The notes beneath the pieces were generated by a model that was given only the letters and a program-made list of their open reading frames with translations, was not told the origin of the DNA and searched no databases. The translations under genes and the position numbers were made by a program. A stretch of DNA of 64,000 bases. Origin: Leifsonia sp. Leaf264. GTDB taxonomy: Bacteria; Actinomycetota; Actinomycetes; Actinomycetales; Microbacteriaceae. Where the stretch lies: contig NZ_LMMR01000001.1 of the NCBI RefSeq assembly GCF_001422325.1, positions 931,256 to 995,255 of the forward strand. The letters run 5' to 3'. Positions 8,613-16,533 of this stretch are shown one piece after another (positions within the stretch are counted from its first letter, which is position 1; each line of letters starts with the position of its first letter).

Positions 8613-10227
8613 GCTGCTCGTCCTGGTGGCGAGTGAACACCGCGGCTCGCTGACGAAGTCTCGCGCGCGAACCGTCGGCGTAGATCGCTCCCACGATGTC
8701 GTCCGGGGTCATCGGGGCCGACAGCTCCTGCCTGACCGCGCCGTCCGAGAACACCAGGACGCGATCGCAGATGAGGGCGAGTTCGTTCTCGTCCGATCCG
8801 GCCAGGAGCACGAAGGTGCCGGCAGCCGCGGCCTGCCTGATCGCCCCGGCGATGACCTGGCGAGCGCCGATGTCGACGGCCTGCGTCGGCTCGTGCAGGA
8901 GGAGCAGCCGTGGATCCGTCGCGAGCCATTTCGCGACGAAGACCTTCTGCTGGTTGCCGCCGCTCAGCGTTCCGACGGGCGCGTCGGGTCGGGGCGGGCG
9001 CACGTCGAGCCTGTCGATCCAGTCCTCGGCGAGGGTGCGCTCCGACTTCGTGGAGTACGGGAGGAGGGCGCGCCGCGATCGGGACGTCTGGGGGAAGGCG
9101 ACGTTCTCGGATACCGACATCGACGCGGCGACGCCGGAGTGCTCCCGCCCTTCCGGGACGAGGGAGAAGCCGGCGGCGATCGCTGTGCCGGGCGTGAGCC
9201 CGGGGACGGCGATACTGGCGTCGGCGATCGTGACGGTGCCTGCTGAGGCCGGGGATACCCCGGCCAGGAGGTACGGCACGTCGTCGTAGCCCGACCCGGC
9301 GAGGCCGGTGAGACCGAGCACCTCTCCGGGGCGGATCTCGAATCCGATGTCGTGCACGCCGAGTCCGGTGACGCCCTCGACGCGCACTGGAGTGCCCGCG
9401 ACAGTCCGCGACGCGGGCCGCTCGAGGTCGATGAGCTCTCGGCCGAGGATGAGAGAGGTGAGCGTCGCCTCCGTCATGCCGGCGACGTCCCGACCCGATT
9501 CGACCACCTCGCCGTCGCGCAGCACAGTCACGCGATCGGCCGCATCGACGACCTCTTCCAGGCGATGGGTGATGAGGAGCACCGCCGTTCCCGTCGCGAC
9601 GATCTCGTCCAGGAGGGCGAAGAACCCCTCGAGCGCGCGACGCCCGAGGGCCCGCGTCGACTCGTCGAAGATGATGAGGCCCCTGCCCGGCGTCGCGTCC
9701 TGCAGCGCACGCGCAATAGCGACGACGGCGCGCTCCTCCTCGTTGAGCGAGCCGACGAGGGCATCGAGGGGCACGCTGCGCTGGATGCGCTCGAAGACGG
9801 CACTGGCCGCTGCGCGCTCGCGCTTCCAATCGATGCGGCGCAGGATCCCGTTCGGCTGGAACCGCCCGACGCGAAGGTTCTCGAGCACGGTGAAGGTGTC
9901 GACGAGTCCGAGGCTCTGGTGCACGATGGCCATTCCGCGCGTTCGGGCATCGAGCGGGGTGACGGGGAGCTCGAAGGCATGACCGTCGAACGACACGACG
10001 CCGCCGGCATCCGGCGTGTAGAGCCCGGAGAGGATCTTGGCGACGGTGGACTTGCCCGATCCGTTCTGGCCGACGAGAGCATGCACCTCACCGGGGCGCA
10101 CGTCGAAGGAGATGTCCTTCAGGACTCGGCTCCTGCCGAAGGTCTTCGACAGCGATTCGACCGAGAGCCGGGTGGCCCGGGGGGCGGATGCTGCCATCCG
10201 CACCCCCGAGGTGGTACCAAGAGTCAT
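8605..10227 (-). CDS. CUT2-type ABC transporter ATP-binding protein (RbsA-like, two NBDs)
   Basis: The 540-residue protein contains two tandem ATPase domains. The first has Walker A GQNGSGKST and Walker B LIIFDESTRALG. The second has a degenerate Walker A region (GLAGSGYDD) and an intact signature TLSGGNQQKV, as is usual in RbsA/MglA-type proteins. It energises uptake with the permease and lipoprotein encoded just upstream. The start at 10227 overlaps the lipoprotein stop as TGATG; a later ATG (MAASAPRATRL) is an alternative. CUT2 systems typically carry monosaccharides, but relatives serve other polar solutes, so in this cluster the cargo may be an aromatic glycoside or acid. Confidence 0.88.
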   Translation of the reverse strand: MTLGTTSGVRMAASAPRATRLSVESLSKTFGRSRVLKDISFDVRPGEVHALVGQNGSGKSTVAKILSGLYTPDAGGVVSFDGHAFELPVTPLDARTRGMAIVHQSLGLVDTFTVLENLRVGRFQPNGILRRIDWKRERAAASAVFERIQRSVPLDALVGSLNEEERAVVAIARALQDATPGRGLIIFDESTRALGRRALEGFFALLDEIVATGTAVLLITHRLEEVVDAADRVTVLRDGEVVESGRDVAGMTEATLTSLILGRELIDLERPASRTVAGTPVRVEGVTGLGVHDIGFEIRPGEVLGLTGLAGSGYDDVPYLLAGVSPASAGTVTIADASIAVPGLTPGTAIAAGFSLVPEGREHSGVAASMSVSENVAFPQTSRSRRALLPYSTKSERTLAEDWIDRLDVRPPRPDAPVGTLSGGNQQKVFVAKWLATDPRLLLLHEPTQAVDIGARQVIAGAIRQAAAAGTFVLLAGSDENELALICDRVLVFSDGAVRQELSAPMTPDDIVGAIYADGSRARLRQRAAVFTRHQDEQHD

Positions 10228-11393
10228 CACACGCCCCACAGAGTCGCGAACTCGTCGCGGAACGTGGTCGGGCCGAACCACTCGCCCGATGCCTCGGCCT
10301 CGTCGGTGAGGGTGACCGAGTCGATGTTGTCGCGCGTGAAGAGACGCACCGGGATCGTGTACTCGGGCACCGTGGCACCGGTCATGAGACGCAGCGCGAG
10401 GTCGGCCTCGACCCAGCCCTGGAAGGAGTTCGCCTGGCCGGCCGCTGCGTAGAGGTAGTTGTTCGCAGCGAGGGCCTGCAGGCCGCCGAGGCCGACCGAG
10501 CCGGTGACGCCCTTCACGGTGTTCATGGCGCCGGCCGACTGCACGCCACCCTGGGTGGGCTGGAGGAACTGGGCGAAGTCGTTGACGACGTAGCCGATGT
10601 CGGGATCGTTGAGCAGGGCTGCGCTCACCGACGGGGTGACCTGGGCGAAGTTCGACGACGAGACCTCGTTGATCGTGACCGTGCAGTCGGGGCAGATCGA
10701 CTTCAGCTCGTCGGTGCCGGCCTTCACGTAGACGGCCGGCGACGGTCCGTCGGAGGTCTGGTTGAGGAGGATGTTCGCCTGTCCGCCGGAGTCCTTGGTG
10801 ATCCACTGGGCGATGGCGATCTCCTGGTCGGAGCCACCGGCGGGAACGTAGCCGAGGGTCTTCGAGGCGGGGTGGGAGTCATCGGGGATCTGGTTGCTGA
10901 TGACCACGGGGATGCCGGCCGCCTGGGCTGCATCGAGCGCGTTCGCGGCGAGGCCGTAGGGAACGGCATCCGTGACGATCGCCGCGGCGTCCGCCTGAGT
11001 GGCCTGACCGATGCACGAGCCGATGTCGCTGGGGTTGCCCTTGCCGTCGCAGACCTGCACGTCGATGCCCGCTGTGTCGAGGGCCTCGGTCAGCTGCTTG
11101 CTGACGATGGCGAACTGCGGCGACTGCAGCGTGATCGGCACGTAGTAGACGGTCTTGCCGGCGAGGTCTGCGACCCCGCTGATCTTCTCGGTCGGGACCG
11201 GGTAAGCGTCGAGGGGCTTGGAGACCTTCTCGAGTGCCGAGTCGAGCGATGCATCGCCGCTCGACGAGGTCGATGAGCCGCCCGAGGGCGTGTCGGTGCC
11301 TGCATCGCTGCAGCCGACCAGGGTGACGGCCGTTGCGGCGATGGCCCCGACGGCGAGCAGTCCGCGAAGGCGGTGGGCTGTTGTCTTGTTCAT
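10227..11393 (-). CDS. ABC transporter substrate-binding lipoprotein (CUT2, Peripla_BP_4 type)
   Basis: The 388-residue protein has a lipoprotein signal (TAVTLVGC, lipidated Cys28) followed by a Ser/Thr/Gly linker and a sugar-binding-protein fold beginning near residue 60 (SGVADLAGKTVYYVPITLQSPQFAIVSKQL). It would sit on the outer face of the membrane and deliver ligand to the permease. It lies between permease (63-bp gap) and ATPase (overlap). The ligand cannot be inferred from motifs; cluster context points to the substrate of the FAD monooxygenase/FAH pathway. Confidence 0.87.
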   Translation of the reverse strand: MNKTTAHRLRGLLAVGAIAATAVTLVGCSDAGTDTPSGGSSTSSSGDASLDSALEKVSKPLDAYPVPTEKISGVADLAGKTVYYVPITLQSPQFAIVSKQLTEALDTAGIDVQVCDGKGNPSDIGSCIGQATQADAAAIVTDAVPYGLAANALDAAQAAGIPVVISNQIPDDSHPASKTLGYVPAGGSDQEIAIAQWITKDSGGQANILLNQTSDGPSPAVYVKAGTDELKSICPDCTVTINEVSSSNFAQVTPSVSAALLNDPDIGYVVNDFAQFLQPTQGGVQSAGAMNTVKGVTGSVGLGGLQALAANNYLYAAAGQANSFQGWVEADLALRLMTGATVPEYTIPVRLFTRDNIDSVTLTDEAEASGEWFGPTTFRDEFATLWGV

Positions 11394-11456
11394 GCGGTGT
11401 GTTCCTTACTTGGCGACTTTGACAGTTCGGATGTGCGGGTGTTGCTGTGAGATGCC

Positions 11457-12470
11457 CTAGCGGGCGCGACGGTGGAGCACTGTGGAGAGGGACACGGCGA
11501 TGACGAGAACGCCGCCATAGAAGATGTTCGAGATGGCCGGGCTCGCCCCGAGGAACTTGAGGCCGAGCACGCCCGTGGCGAGGAAGTAGACGGCGACGAG
11601 GGTGCCGAGCGGGTTGAACCGGCCAGGCTGAAAGATCGCCGTGCCGAGGAAGGTGGCCGCGAACATCGGAAGCAGGTAGGTCTGCGACGTCATGGCCTCG
11701 GCTCCACCGAAGTACGCCGCCGAGAGCACCCCGCCGATGCCGGCGATGACACCGGCCGAGACGAAGGCGCCGATCCGGATGCGGTTCACCCGAACTCCGG
11801 CGAGGCGGCTGACCTCGCGGTTCTCGCCTACGAAGCGCATGTTGCGACCGAGGGGCGTGAACTGCAGCAGGTAGGCGAAGCCCAGCATGAGGATCAGGGC
11901 CAGGTAGAACGTCGTCGGCAGGCCGCCGATCGTGTACGTCGCGATCCGCGTGAACTCGGCCGGCAGGCCACTGACGGGCTGGAGGTTGCTCGCCCAGCTC
12001 GCGCATCCGAGCAGGACTGTTCCCATGCCCAGCGTGACGACGATCGTGTTCACTCCGAGCCTGACGACGAGAAGACCGTTCACGAGGCCCGCGAGCGTGG
12101 AGATGACGATGGCCGTGAGCGCCGCCAGCCAGACGTTCCAGCCGTTGTTCACCGTCAGCACCACCACGAGGATGGAGGCGAGGCCGAAGTTGGACGCGAC
12201 GGACATGTCGACGAACTCGCCGACGATGATCGTGCACAGCAGGCCGGCCGCGAGGAAGACCAGGTCCGACTGGCCGCCGAAGATCGACGCCCAGGTTCCC
12301 GCGTGGAACATGTTCTGGGGGCGCAGCACCATGAAGATGCCGATGAGAAGCACCCAGACGGCGATGACTGCGAAGCGGGACGACGCCCAGCCGAATCGGG
12401 AACGCGGTTGCGCCGCCCGTGCCGCGGCGACCGACACCGTCTCTGTTGTTACCGTCTTGGTGTCCGTCAT
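11457..12470 (-). CDS. CUT2-type ABC transporter permease (RbsC-like)
   Basis: The 337-residue membrane protein has about eight to ten hydrophobic segments, beginning with RFAVIAVWVLLIGIFMVL near residue 30, and the BPD_transp_2 loop GLVNGLLVVRLGVNTIVVTLGM. The EAA-like segment lies in GENREVSRLAGVRVNRI. Only one permease is encoded, so it presumably forms a homodimer. I chose the ATG at 12470 because hydrophobic and family-like sequence starts soon after; an upstream in-frame ATG at 12602 would place the operator dyad inside the gene. It follows ridA by 128 bp and may have an internal promoter. Confidence 0.86.
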   Translation of the reverse strand: MTDTKTVTTETVSVAAARAAQPRSRFGWASSRFAVIAVWVLLIGIFMVLRPQNMFHAGTWASIFGGQSDLVFLAAGLLCTIIVGEFVDMSVASNFGLASILVVVLTVNNGWNVWLAALTAIVISTLAGLVNGLLVVRLGVNTIVVTLGMGTVLLGCASWASNLQPVSGLPAEFTRIATYTIGGLPTTFYLALILMLGFAYLLQFTPLGRNMRFVGENREVSRLAGVRVNRIRIGAFVSAGVIAGIGGVLSAAYFGGAEAMTSQTYLLPMFAATFLGTAIFQPGRFNPLGTLVAVYFLATGVLGLKFLGASPAISNIFYGGVLVIAVSLSTVLHRRAR

Positions 12471-12551
12471 CGCTGTTCGCGCTCCCGTCTTCGCTTCATT
12501 GCGTTGCACTGCTCTCGTGCTGTCGATCGGCGTCGTCTGTTCGTCGTCGAC

Positions 12552-12571
12552 ATGATCGTGTGCGACATCAT
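12552..12571. promoter_or_regulatory. Dyad ATGAT-N10-ATCAT upstream of ABC permease
   Basis: A perfect 5-bp inverted repeat spaced by 10 bp lies 82 bp upstream of the permease ATG. It includes ATCGTGTG, the half-site also found at 6542 and, inverted, near 16451. On the minus strand a TATGAT -10-like hexamer overlaps its left edge. I infer an internal regulated promoter for the transporter genes under the GntR protein encoded at 6591. Confidence 0.45.
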
Positions 12572-12598
12572 ATGCGATACCGCGCTGGATCGGCGGCG

Positions 12599-13006
12599 TC
12601 ATCGTGCGGTCGCTTCCGAGTCGCCCGTCGGAAGGACGGCGACCAGGTCGCACTGCACGAGCGAGCCACGATCCAGCTGCGCCGCCATGACCTGACGGGC
12701 CGGACGGCTGCGCTCGTCGGGGAACATGGCCGTCCACTCGCGATTGAGGGCGGCACGATCGCGGTAGTCGGCGACCCAGAACGTGAGCTTGATGATGTCA
12801 TCGACTCCCCCGCCGGCCGCGGCCATGACGTCGCGGATACGGTCGAACACTTCGGACAGCTGGCCGTCGAGGTCCTGGGGTATGACCTTGGTTCGCGGGT
12901 CGCGTCCCGTGAGGACGCCGGAGTAGAGGAAGGGGCCGATGCGGCTCGCCGCCGGCACGGGGTTCTCGTGGGCGAACGAATCGAGATGGATGCTCGTGCG
13001 TGCCAT
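12599..13006 (-). CDS. RidA/YjgF-family protein
   Basis: The 135-residue protein has the RidA-family outline: GPFLYSGVLTGRD near residue 24, QLSEVFDRIRDVMAAAGGGVDDIIKLTFWVADY in the middle, and a C-terminal SLVQCDLVAVLP strand. The classical substrate arginine usually lies in an R-x-x-V/C strand near residue 105; here RPARQVMAA is at about 100-108, so deaminase activity is possible but not proven. RidA proteins hydrolyse enamines/imines, and many catabolic operons carry a paralogue. GGAGG precedes the ATG, and the gene begins 1 bp after the FAH stop. Its presence hints at a nitrogen-containing intermediate. Confidence 0.82.
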   Translation of the reverse strand: MARTSIHLDSFAHENPVPAASRIGPFLYSGVLTGRDPRTKVIPQDLDGQLSEVFDRIRDVMAAAGGGVDDIIKLTFWVADYRDRAALNREWTAMFPDERSRPARQVMAAQLDRGSLVQCDLVAVLPTGDSEATAR

Positions 13007-13007
13007 G

Positions 13008-13862
13008 TCAGACCTCCTCCACGACCCGGTTCTCGATCGCGCCGAGGCCTTCGATCTCGGCCCGGACGACGTCGCCGGCCTCCAGGAACCTGCCCGTTGG
13101 GGCGCCGATGCCGGCCGGGGTGCCTGTCGCGAGGATGTCGCCCGGCATGAGCGTCATGACCGTCGACAGGTACTCGATCTGCTCGTAGATGTCGTAGATC
13201 ATGTCGTTGGTGCGGAAGTCCTGGCGCACCTCCCCGTTGACCGTGAGCGTCATCCGCAGGTCGAGCGGGTCATCGATCTCGTCATCCGTCGTCAGCCACG
13301 GGCCGATCGGGCCATGCGTGTCGAACGACTTGCCGAGCGTGAAGGTCGGCGAACGCTTCTGGAGCCAGTCACGCACCGACACGTCGTTCGCGACGAGGTA
13401 GCCGGCGATGACCGACCGTGCGTCGGCCGCCTTCACGTGGCGGGCGCGTCGCCCGATGACGACGCCGAGTTCGATCTCGTAGTCGAGCTGGTCGGAGACG
13501 GCGGGCCTGACGATGTCGTCGTGGGGCCCGACGATGCAGGAGACCTGCTTGTTGAACCACAGCTGGCTCGTCGGGGTGGGGATGCCCGCCTGGCGCGCCT
13601 CCTCAGCGTGCCCCCTGTAGTTCATGCCGATGCCGAGGTACTTCTGCGGGCCGTCGATCGGAGCCTCGAGCTCGACATCGTCGAGGGCGAAGCGCGCACC
13701 GTCAGCCTTGTGGATGGTTGGCGCGAGTTCGGACAGCGCCGGCAGGATCTCTCGCAACGAGGTGCCGACCCCTGGCACGTCGGAGACGTCGATGATCGAC
13801 GTGCCGTCGACGCGGCCGATCCTGGACTGACCGCCGCCCACGCGGAATCTCGCGAGCCTCAT
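13008..13862 (-). CDS. Fumarylacetoacetate hydrolase (FAH)-family protein
   Basis: The 284-residue protein shows the FAH C-terminal fold: YLGIGMNYRGHAEEA near residue 75, DYEIELGVVIG (metal glutamates), NDVSVRDWQ-like VANDVSVRDWLQ, GKSFDTHGPIGPW and the end block GDILATGTPAGIG. Members hydrolyse or decarboxylate/isomerise acylpyruvates such as fumarylpyruvate or 5-oxopent-3-ene-1,2,5-tricarboxylate (HpaG). It could therefore be the missing HpaG step or serve a gentisate-like branch. GAGGAGG precedes the ATG, which overlaps the SnoaL-like stop as ATGA. Exact substrate unresolved. Confidence 0.86.
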   Translation of the reverse strand: MRLARFRVGGGQSRIGRVDGTSIIDVSDVPGVGTSLREILPALSELAPTIHKADGARFALDDVELEAPIDGPQKYLGIGMNYRGHAEEARQAGIPTPTSQLWFNKQVSCIVGPHDDIVRPAVSDQLDYEIELGVVIGRRARHVKAADARSVIAGYLVANDVSVRDWLQKRSPTFTLGKSFDTHGPIGPWLTTDDEIDDPLDLRMTLTVNGEVRQDFRTNDMIYDIYEQIEYLSTVMTLMPGDILATGTPAGIGAPTGRFLEAGDVVRAEIEGLGAIENRVVEEV

Positions 13863-14314
13863 CGTCGTGCCTCCTCGTCGGTGTCGGCGGCCTGCTCCGA
13901 GGGGAGCTGGCCCCACACCTCATCGCCGAGCGGTGTGAGTTGGAAGTTGACGAACCGCCAATCGTCGTCGTCGCGCACGAGCACCTGCGTCACGACACCG
14001 CGCTGGGTACGGTGACTGCCGTCGGGGTTGCGCAGTTCGTTGACGATCGGGCCCGTCGCGATCGCGACGTCGCCGACGATCCGGATCTCCAGGTCGCCAC
14101 GCGTGATCGCCTGGTAGGCGCGGCGCGTGCCCACGTGTTCGAGCAGCCTGGACTTGTCATGCACGAGCCCGGGCGCGTGGATGTGCACGAGGTGGTCGTC
14201 GAAGATGCGGGCCAACGTGTCGAGGTCCCCGTCGATCAGGGCCGCCTGTCGGCTCGCCTCGAGGGCGAGGATGTCGGCACGCTCGCGTGGCTGCGCCTCG
14301 CGGATCTCAGTCAT
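13859..14314 (-). CDS. SnoaL-like / nuclear transport factor 2-like protein
   Basis: The 151-residue protein fits the cone-shaped SnoaL-4/NTF2 fold: an N-terminal helix (ADILALEASRQAALIDGDLDTLARIFDDHLVHIHAPG) followed by strands with GDVAIATGPIVNEL and WRFVNFQLTPL. Such proteins act as isomerases, dehydratases, hydrolases or small dioxygenase subunits. It starts at an ATG overlapping the FAD monooxygenase stop by 8 bp (ATGACTGA) and ends overlapping the FAH start. That wedged position between a ring hydroxylase and a C-C hydrolase suggests it acts on a hydroxylated ring intermediate. No catalytic residues can be named with certainty. Confidence 0.8.
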   Translation of the reverse strand: MTEIREAQPRERADILALEASRQAALIDGDLDTLARIFDDHLVHIHAPGLVHDKSRLLEHVGTRRAYQAITRGDLEIRIVGDVAIATGPIVNELRNPDGSHRTQRGVVTQVLVRDDDDWRFVNFQLTPLGDEVWGQLPSEQAADTDEEARR

Positions 14315-15599
14315 GCCGAGCACCCACTTCGGCGTCGCCGGTCTCCCAGGTGCGGTAGCCCGTCGCCTCGCCGGCCTCGTGCCCGGGGCGGGGCGCGCCG
14401 ACGAGGGCGTGGTACGAGCTGAAGATCTCATCGGCCTCGGCGAGCGGGAGAACGTCCTCGATGTCGTCGAAGGGCGCTCCGTCGGTGCGTTCGGCGACGA
14501 TGCGGCGAATGACCTCGTAGCCCTCGCCGCGACTCGCCATGACGATCCGGTTGACGGCCTCGCGGCGAACGGCGTCGTAGGCCACGAACGCGGCATGCGG
14601 ATCGCCGATCTCGACGATCTTCTCCGCGATCACGCGGGCGTCGAGCATCGCCTGCGTCACCCCGTTGCCGCCGCGCGGGTACATGGCGTGGGCGGCATCG
14701 CCGAGGAGGACGACCCTGCCGTCGACCCAGTTGTCGAGTGGATCGTGACGGATCAGGGGGAACAGGTAGACCTCGCGTGCGTCGCGCATGAGCTGCTGCA
14801 CGTCGATGAAGTCGATGTCGACACTGTCGTACAGGGGAACGACCTCGCTGATGTCGCCGACCTGGTTCCAGTCCTCGATGGTCTCCTCGCCGTTCGTCTC
14901 CACGACCCAGTTCACGAGGTCGAGGCCTGTGCCCTCGAAGTCGTTCGCGATCGGGTAGATGATCATGGACGAGACTCGGGGGTCGCCGATGTGCAGGATG
15001 GTGTGTCCGTTCCGGAACGGCTCCCGCAACGTCGTGCCGCGCCACATCGTGATTCCCGAGAAGTGCGGCTCGGCCGCATCCGGATGCATCTGCTTGCGGA
15101 CGGCGGACTTGATGCCATCGGCGGCGATGACGGCCTCGTGACGCACCTGCTCGGTTCGACCGTCACGGTGCTCGATGTCGAGCGTCACCGACGACTCGTC
15201 CTGGCTGTACTGCACGACGCGCGCACCGTGCACGACGGCATCGGCGCCCAGTCGTTCGAGCACGGTCCGGTACAGGAGCATCTGCAGGTATCCGCGGTGC
15301 ACGAATCGCTGCTCGTGGAGATAGCCCATGTGCACGCCGCACTTCTCGGCGTAGATCTCCTGGCCGTGGTGGTTGAAGAAGATGGAGTCCTCGGCATCCA
15401 CCGAGATCGCACGGAACTCCTCGAGCAGGCCGACCTCGTCGAGCTCACGAGTGCCGACGGTCTTGATGTCCACGCCGACACCGAGGGGATGCAGTTCGGG
15501 CACGGACTCGTAGATCGTCGGGGTCATGCCCGCCTGATGGAGCCGGAGCGCGGTGATGAGCCCGCCCGGCCCGGCGCCGATGATCGCGATGTCTGTCAT
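14307..15599 (-). CDS. FAD-dependent aromatic-ring monooxygenase (salicylate/3-hydroxybenzoate hydroxylase-like)
   Basis: The 430-residue protein has group A flavin hydroxylase motifs: IIGAGPGGLITALRLHQAG at residues 5-23 (GxGxxG), AADGIKSAVRKQ (DG motif) and GRVVLLGDAAHAMYPRGGNG (GD motif). It would hydroxylate, or decarboxylatively hydroxylate, an aromatic acid using NAD(P)H and O2. GAAGGA precedes the ATG. It follows the dienelactone hydrolase gene by 23 bp and overlaps the SnoaL-like gene. This is the only ring hydroxylase in the island, so it is the likely entry point for the imported compound. Confidence 0.87.
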   Translation of the reverse strand: MTDIAIIGAGPGGLITALRLHQAGMTPTIYESVPELHPLGVGVDIKTVGTRELDEVGLLEEFRAISVDAEDSIFFNHHGQEIYAEKCGVHMGYLHEQRFVHRGYLQMLLYRTVLERLGADAVVHGARVVQYSQDESSVTLDIEHRDGRTEQVRHEAVIAADGIKSAVRKQMHPDAAEPHFSGITMWRGTTLREPFRNGHTILHIGDPRVSSMIIYPIANDFEGTGLDLVNWVVETNGEETIEDWNQVGDISEVVPLYDSVDIDFIDVQQLMRDAREVYLFPLIRHDPLDNWVDGRVVLLGDAAHAMYPRGGNGVTQAMLDARVIAEKIVEIGDPHAAFVAYDAVRREAVNRIVMASRGEGYEVIRRIVAERTDGAPFDDIEDVLPLAEADEIFSSYHALVGAPRPGHEAGEATGYRTWETGDAEVGARHD

Positions 15600-15622
15600 G
15601 GTGTTCCTTCGTTGTGGTTCTG

Positions 15623-16378
15623 TCAGGCGTCGCACGAGGACGTCGTGGACTCGGTCGTGAAGAGTTCGTCGAGGAAGGCGACAGTGCGGGCCCAGGCGCG
15701 GGCAGAACTGCGTGCGTTGTACGCGGCGCCCGGAATCCCGAGGCCGTCCGCCTTCGGATTCGTGAAGGCATGCCGGGTACCGCTGTACAGGTCGAACTCC
15801 CAGTCGATGCCCGCTGTCGTCAGGCCCGCCTTGATGGGTTGCCAGTGCTGCGGTGCGGCCATCGGGTCGTCGGCCCCGGTGCAGAGCAGGACGCGGGTCG
15901 ATGATGTCGGGTCGGACCAGTCGCCCTCGACGAGGTCGAGTCCGCCATGGATGCTGACGACGCCGAGGACGTCTCCCCCGGTGCGGAGGTACTCGAGTGC
16001 TGATGACCCGCCGAAGCAGTAGCCGGCGATCGCGATCCGATCGGCCGCGACCTCCGGCTGGGCCGCTGCAGCGATGTGGGCGGCACGGATGCGCCCCATC
16101 CACGCGGCGCGGTCGCTCGCCATGCCTCCGATGAGACCGCCGATCTCCTGGCCCGACGTCGGCTCGAGACGCTCGCCCCAGACGTCGGCTGCGAACACGG
16201 CATAGCCCAGCTCGGCATAGCGGTCGGCGATGGCCGCCATGTCCGCGCCCAGTCCGAACGCGTCGTGGATGAGGAGGACACCCGGCAGGCCGACGCCGTC
16301 AGCCGGCGAACTGAGCCGCCCGATCATCCGTATGTCGGCGTGTGAGTACACGACATCGCGGGAGGCCAGCTGGGACAT
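15623..16378 (-). CDS. Dienelactone hydrolase family protein
   Basis: The 251-residue alpha/beta hydrolase has the DLH triad: nucleophile Cys121 in GYCFGG, an aspartate in CTGADDP (170-171) and His203 in TRHAFTN. DLH enzymes open enol-lactones such as dienelactone, but relatives hydrolyse other esters. AGAGGA precedes the ATG. It is the first gene of the nine-gene minus-strand run and is divergent from the amidohydrolase across 155 bp of operator-rich DNA. Confidence 0.86.
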   Translation of the reverse strand: MSQLASRDVVYSHADIRMIGRLSSPADGVGLPGVLLIHDAFGLGADMAAIADRYAELGYAVFAADVWGERLEPTSGQEIGGLIGGMASDRAAWMGRIRAAHIAAAAQPEVAADRIAIAGYCFGGSSALEYLRTGGDVLGVVSIHGGLDLVEGDWSDPTSSTRVLLCTGADDPMAAPQHWQPIKAGLTTAGIDWEFDLYSGTRHAFTNPKADGLGIPGAAYNARSSARAWARTVAFLDELFTTESTTSSCDA

Positions 16379-16434
16379 TCGTCGTCCTCTCTGTTCGGGT
16401 CGAGGACGTGCGCTCGACGGTGAAGCGTGGGATC

Positions 16435-16460
16435 ATCCTACATAGGATCACACACGATTT
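16435..16460. promoter_or_regulatory. Operator region between divergent hydrolase and amidohydrolase genes
   Basis: Two elements abut: the dyad ATCCTA-CA-TAGGAT (16435-16448) and ATCACACACGATTT (16447-16460). The second is the exact inverse complement of the 14-mer in front of the GntR gene at 6540. A further ACACGAT half-site occurs at 16464-16470. The region separates the starts at 16378 (minus) and 16534 (plus), so one GntR dimer set could control both directions. Confidence 0.6.
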
Positions 16461-16533
16461 CCAACACGATCGACGGAAATTCACCTAGGCTGTGTCCGGA
16501 ACAACGCAAAGAAGCGAGACAGGAGTACAGGCC

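Noticed and set aside
8605-10806. 733-codon version of the ABC ATPase with extra N-terminus
   Set aside because: The additional 190 codons overlap the lipoprotein gene in another frame; the ATPase begins at 10227 with a TGATG overlap.
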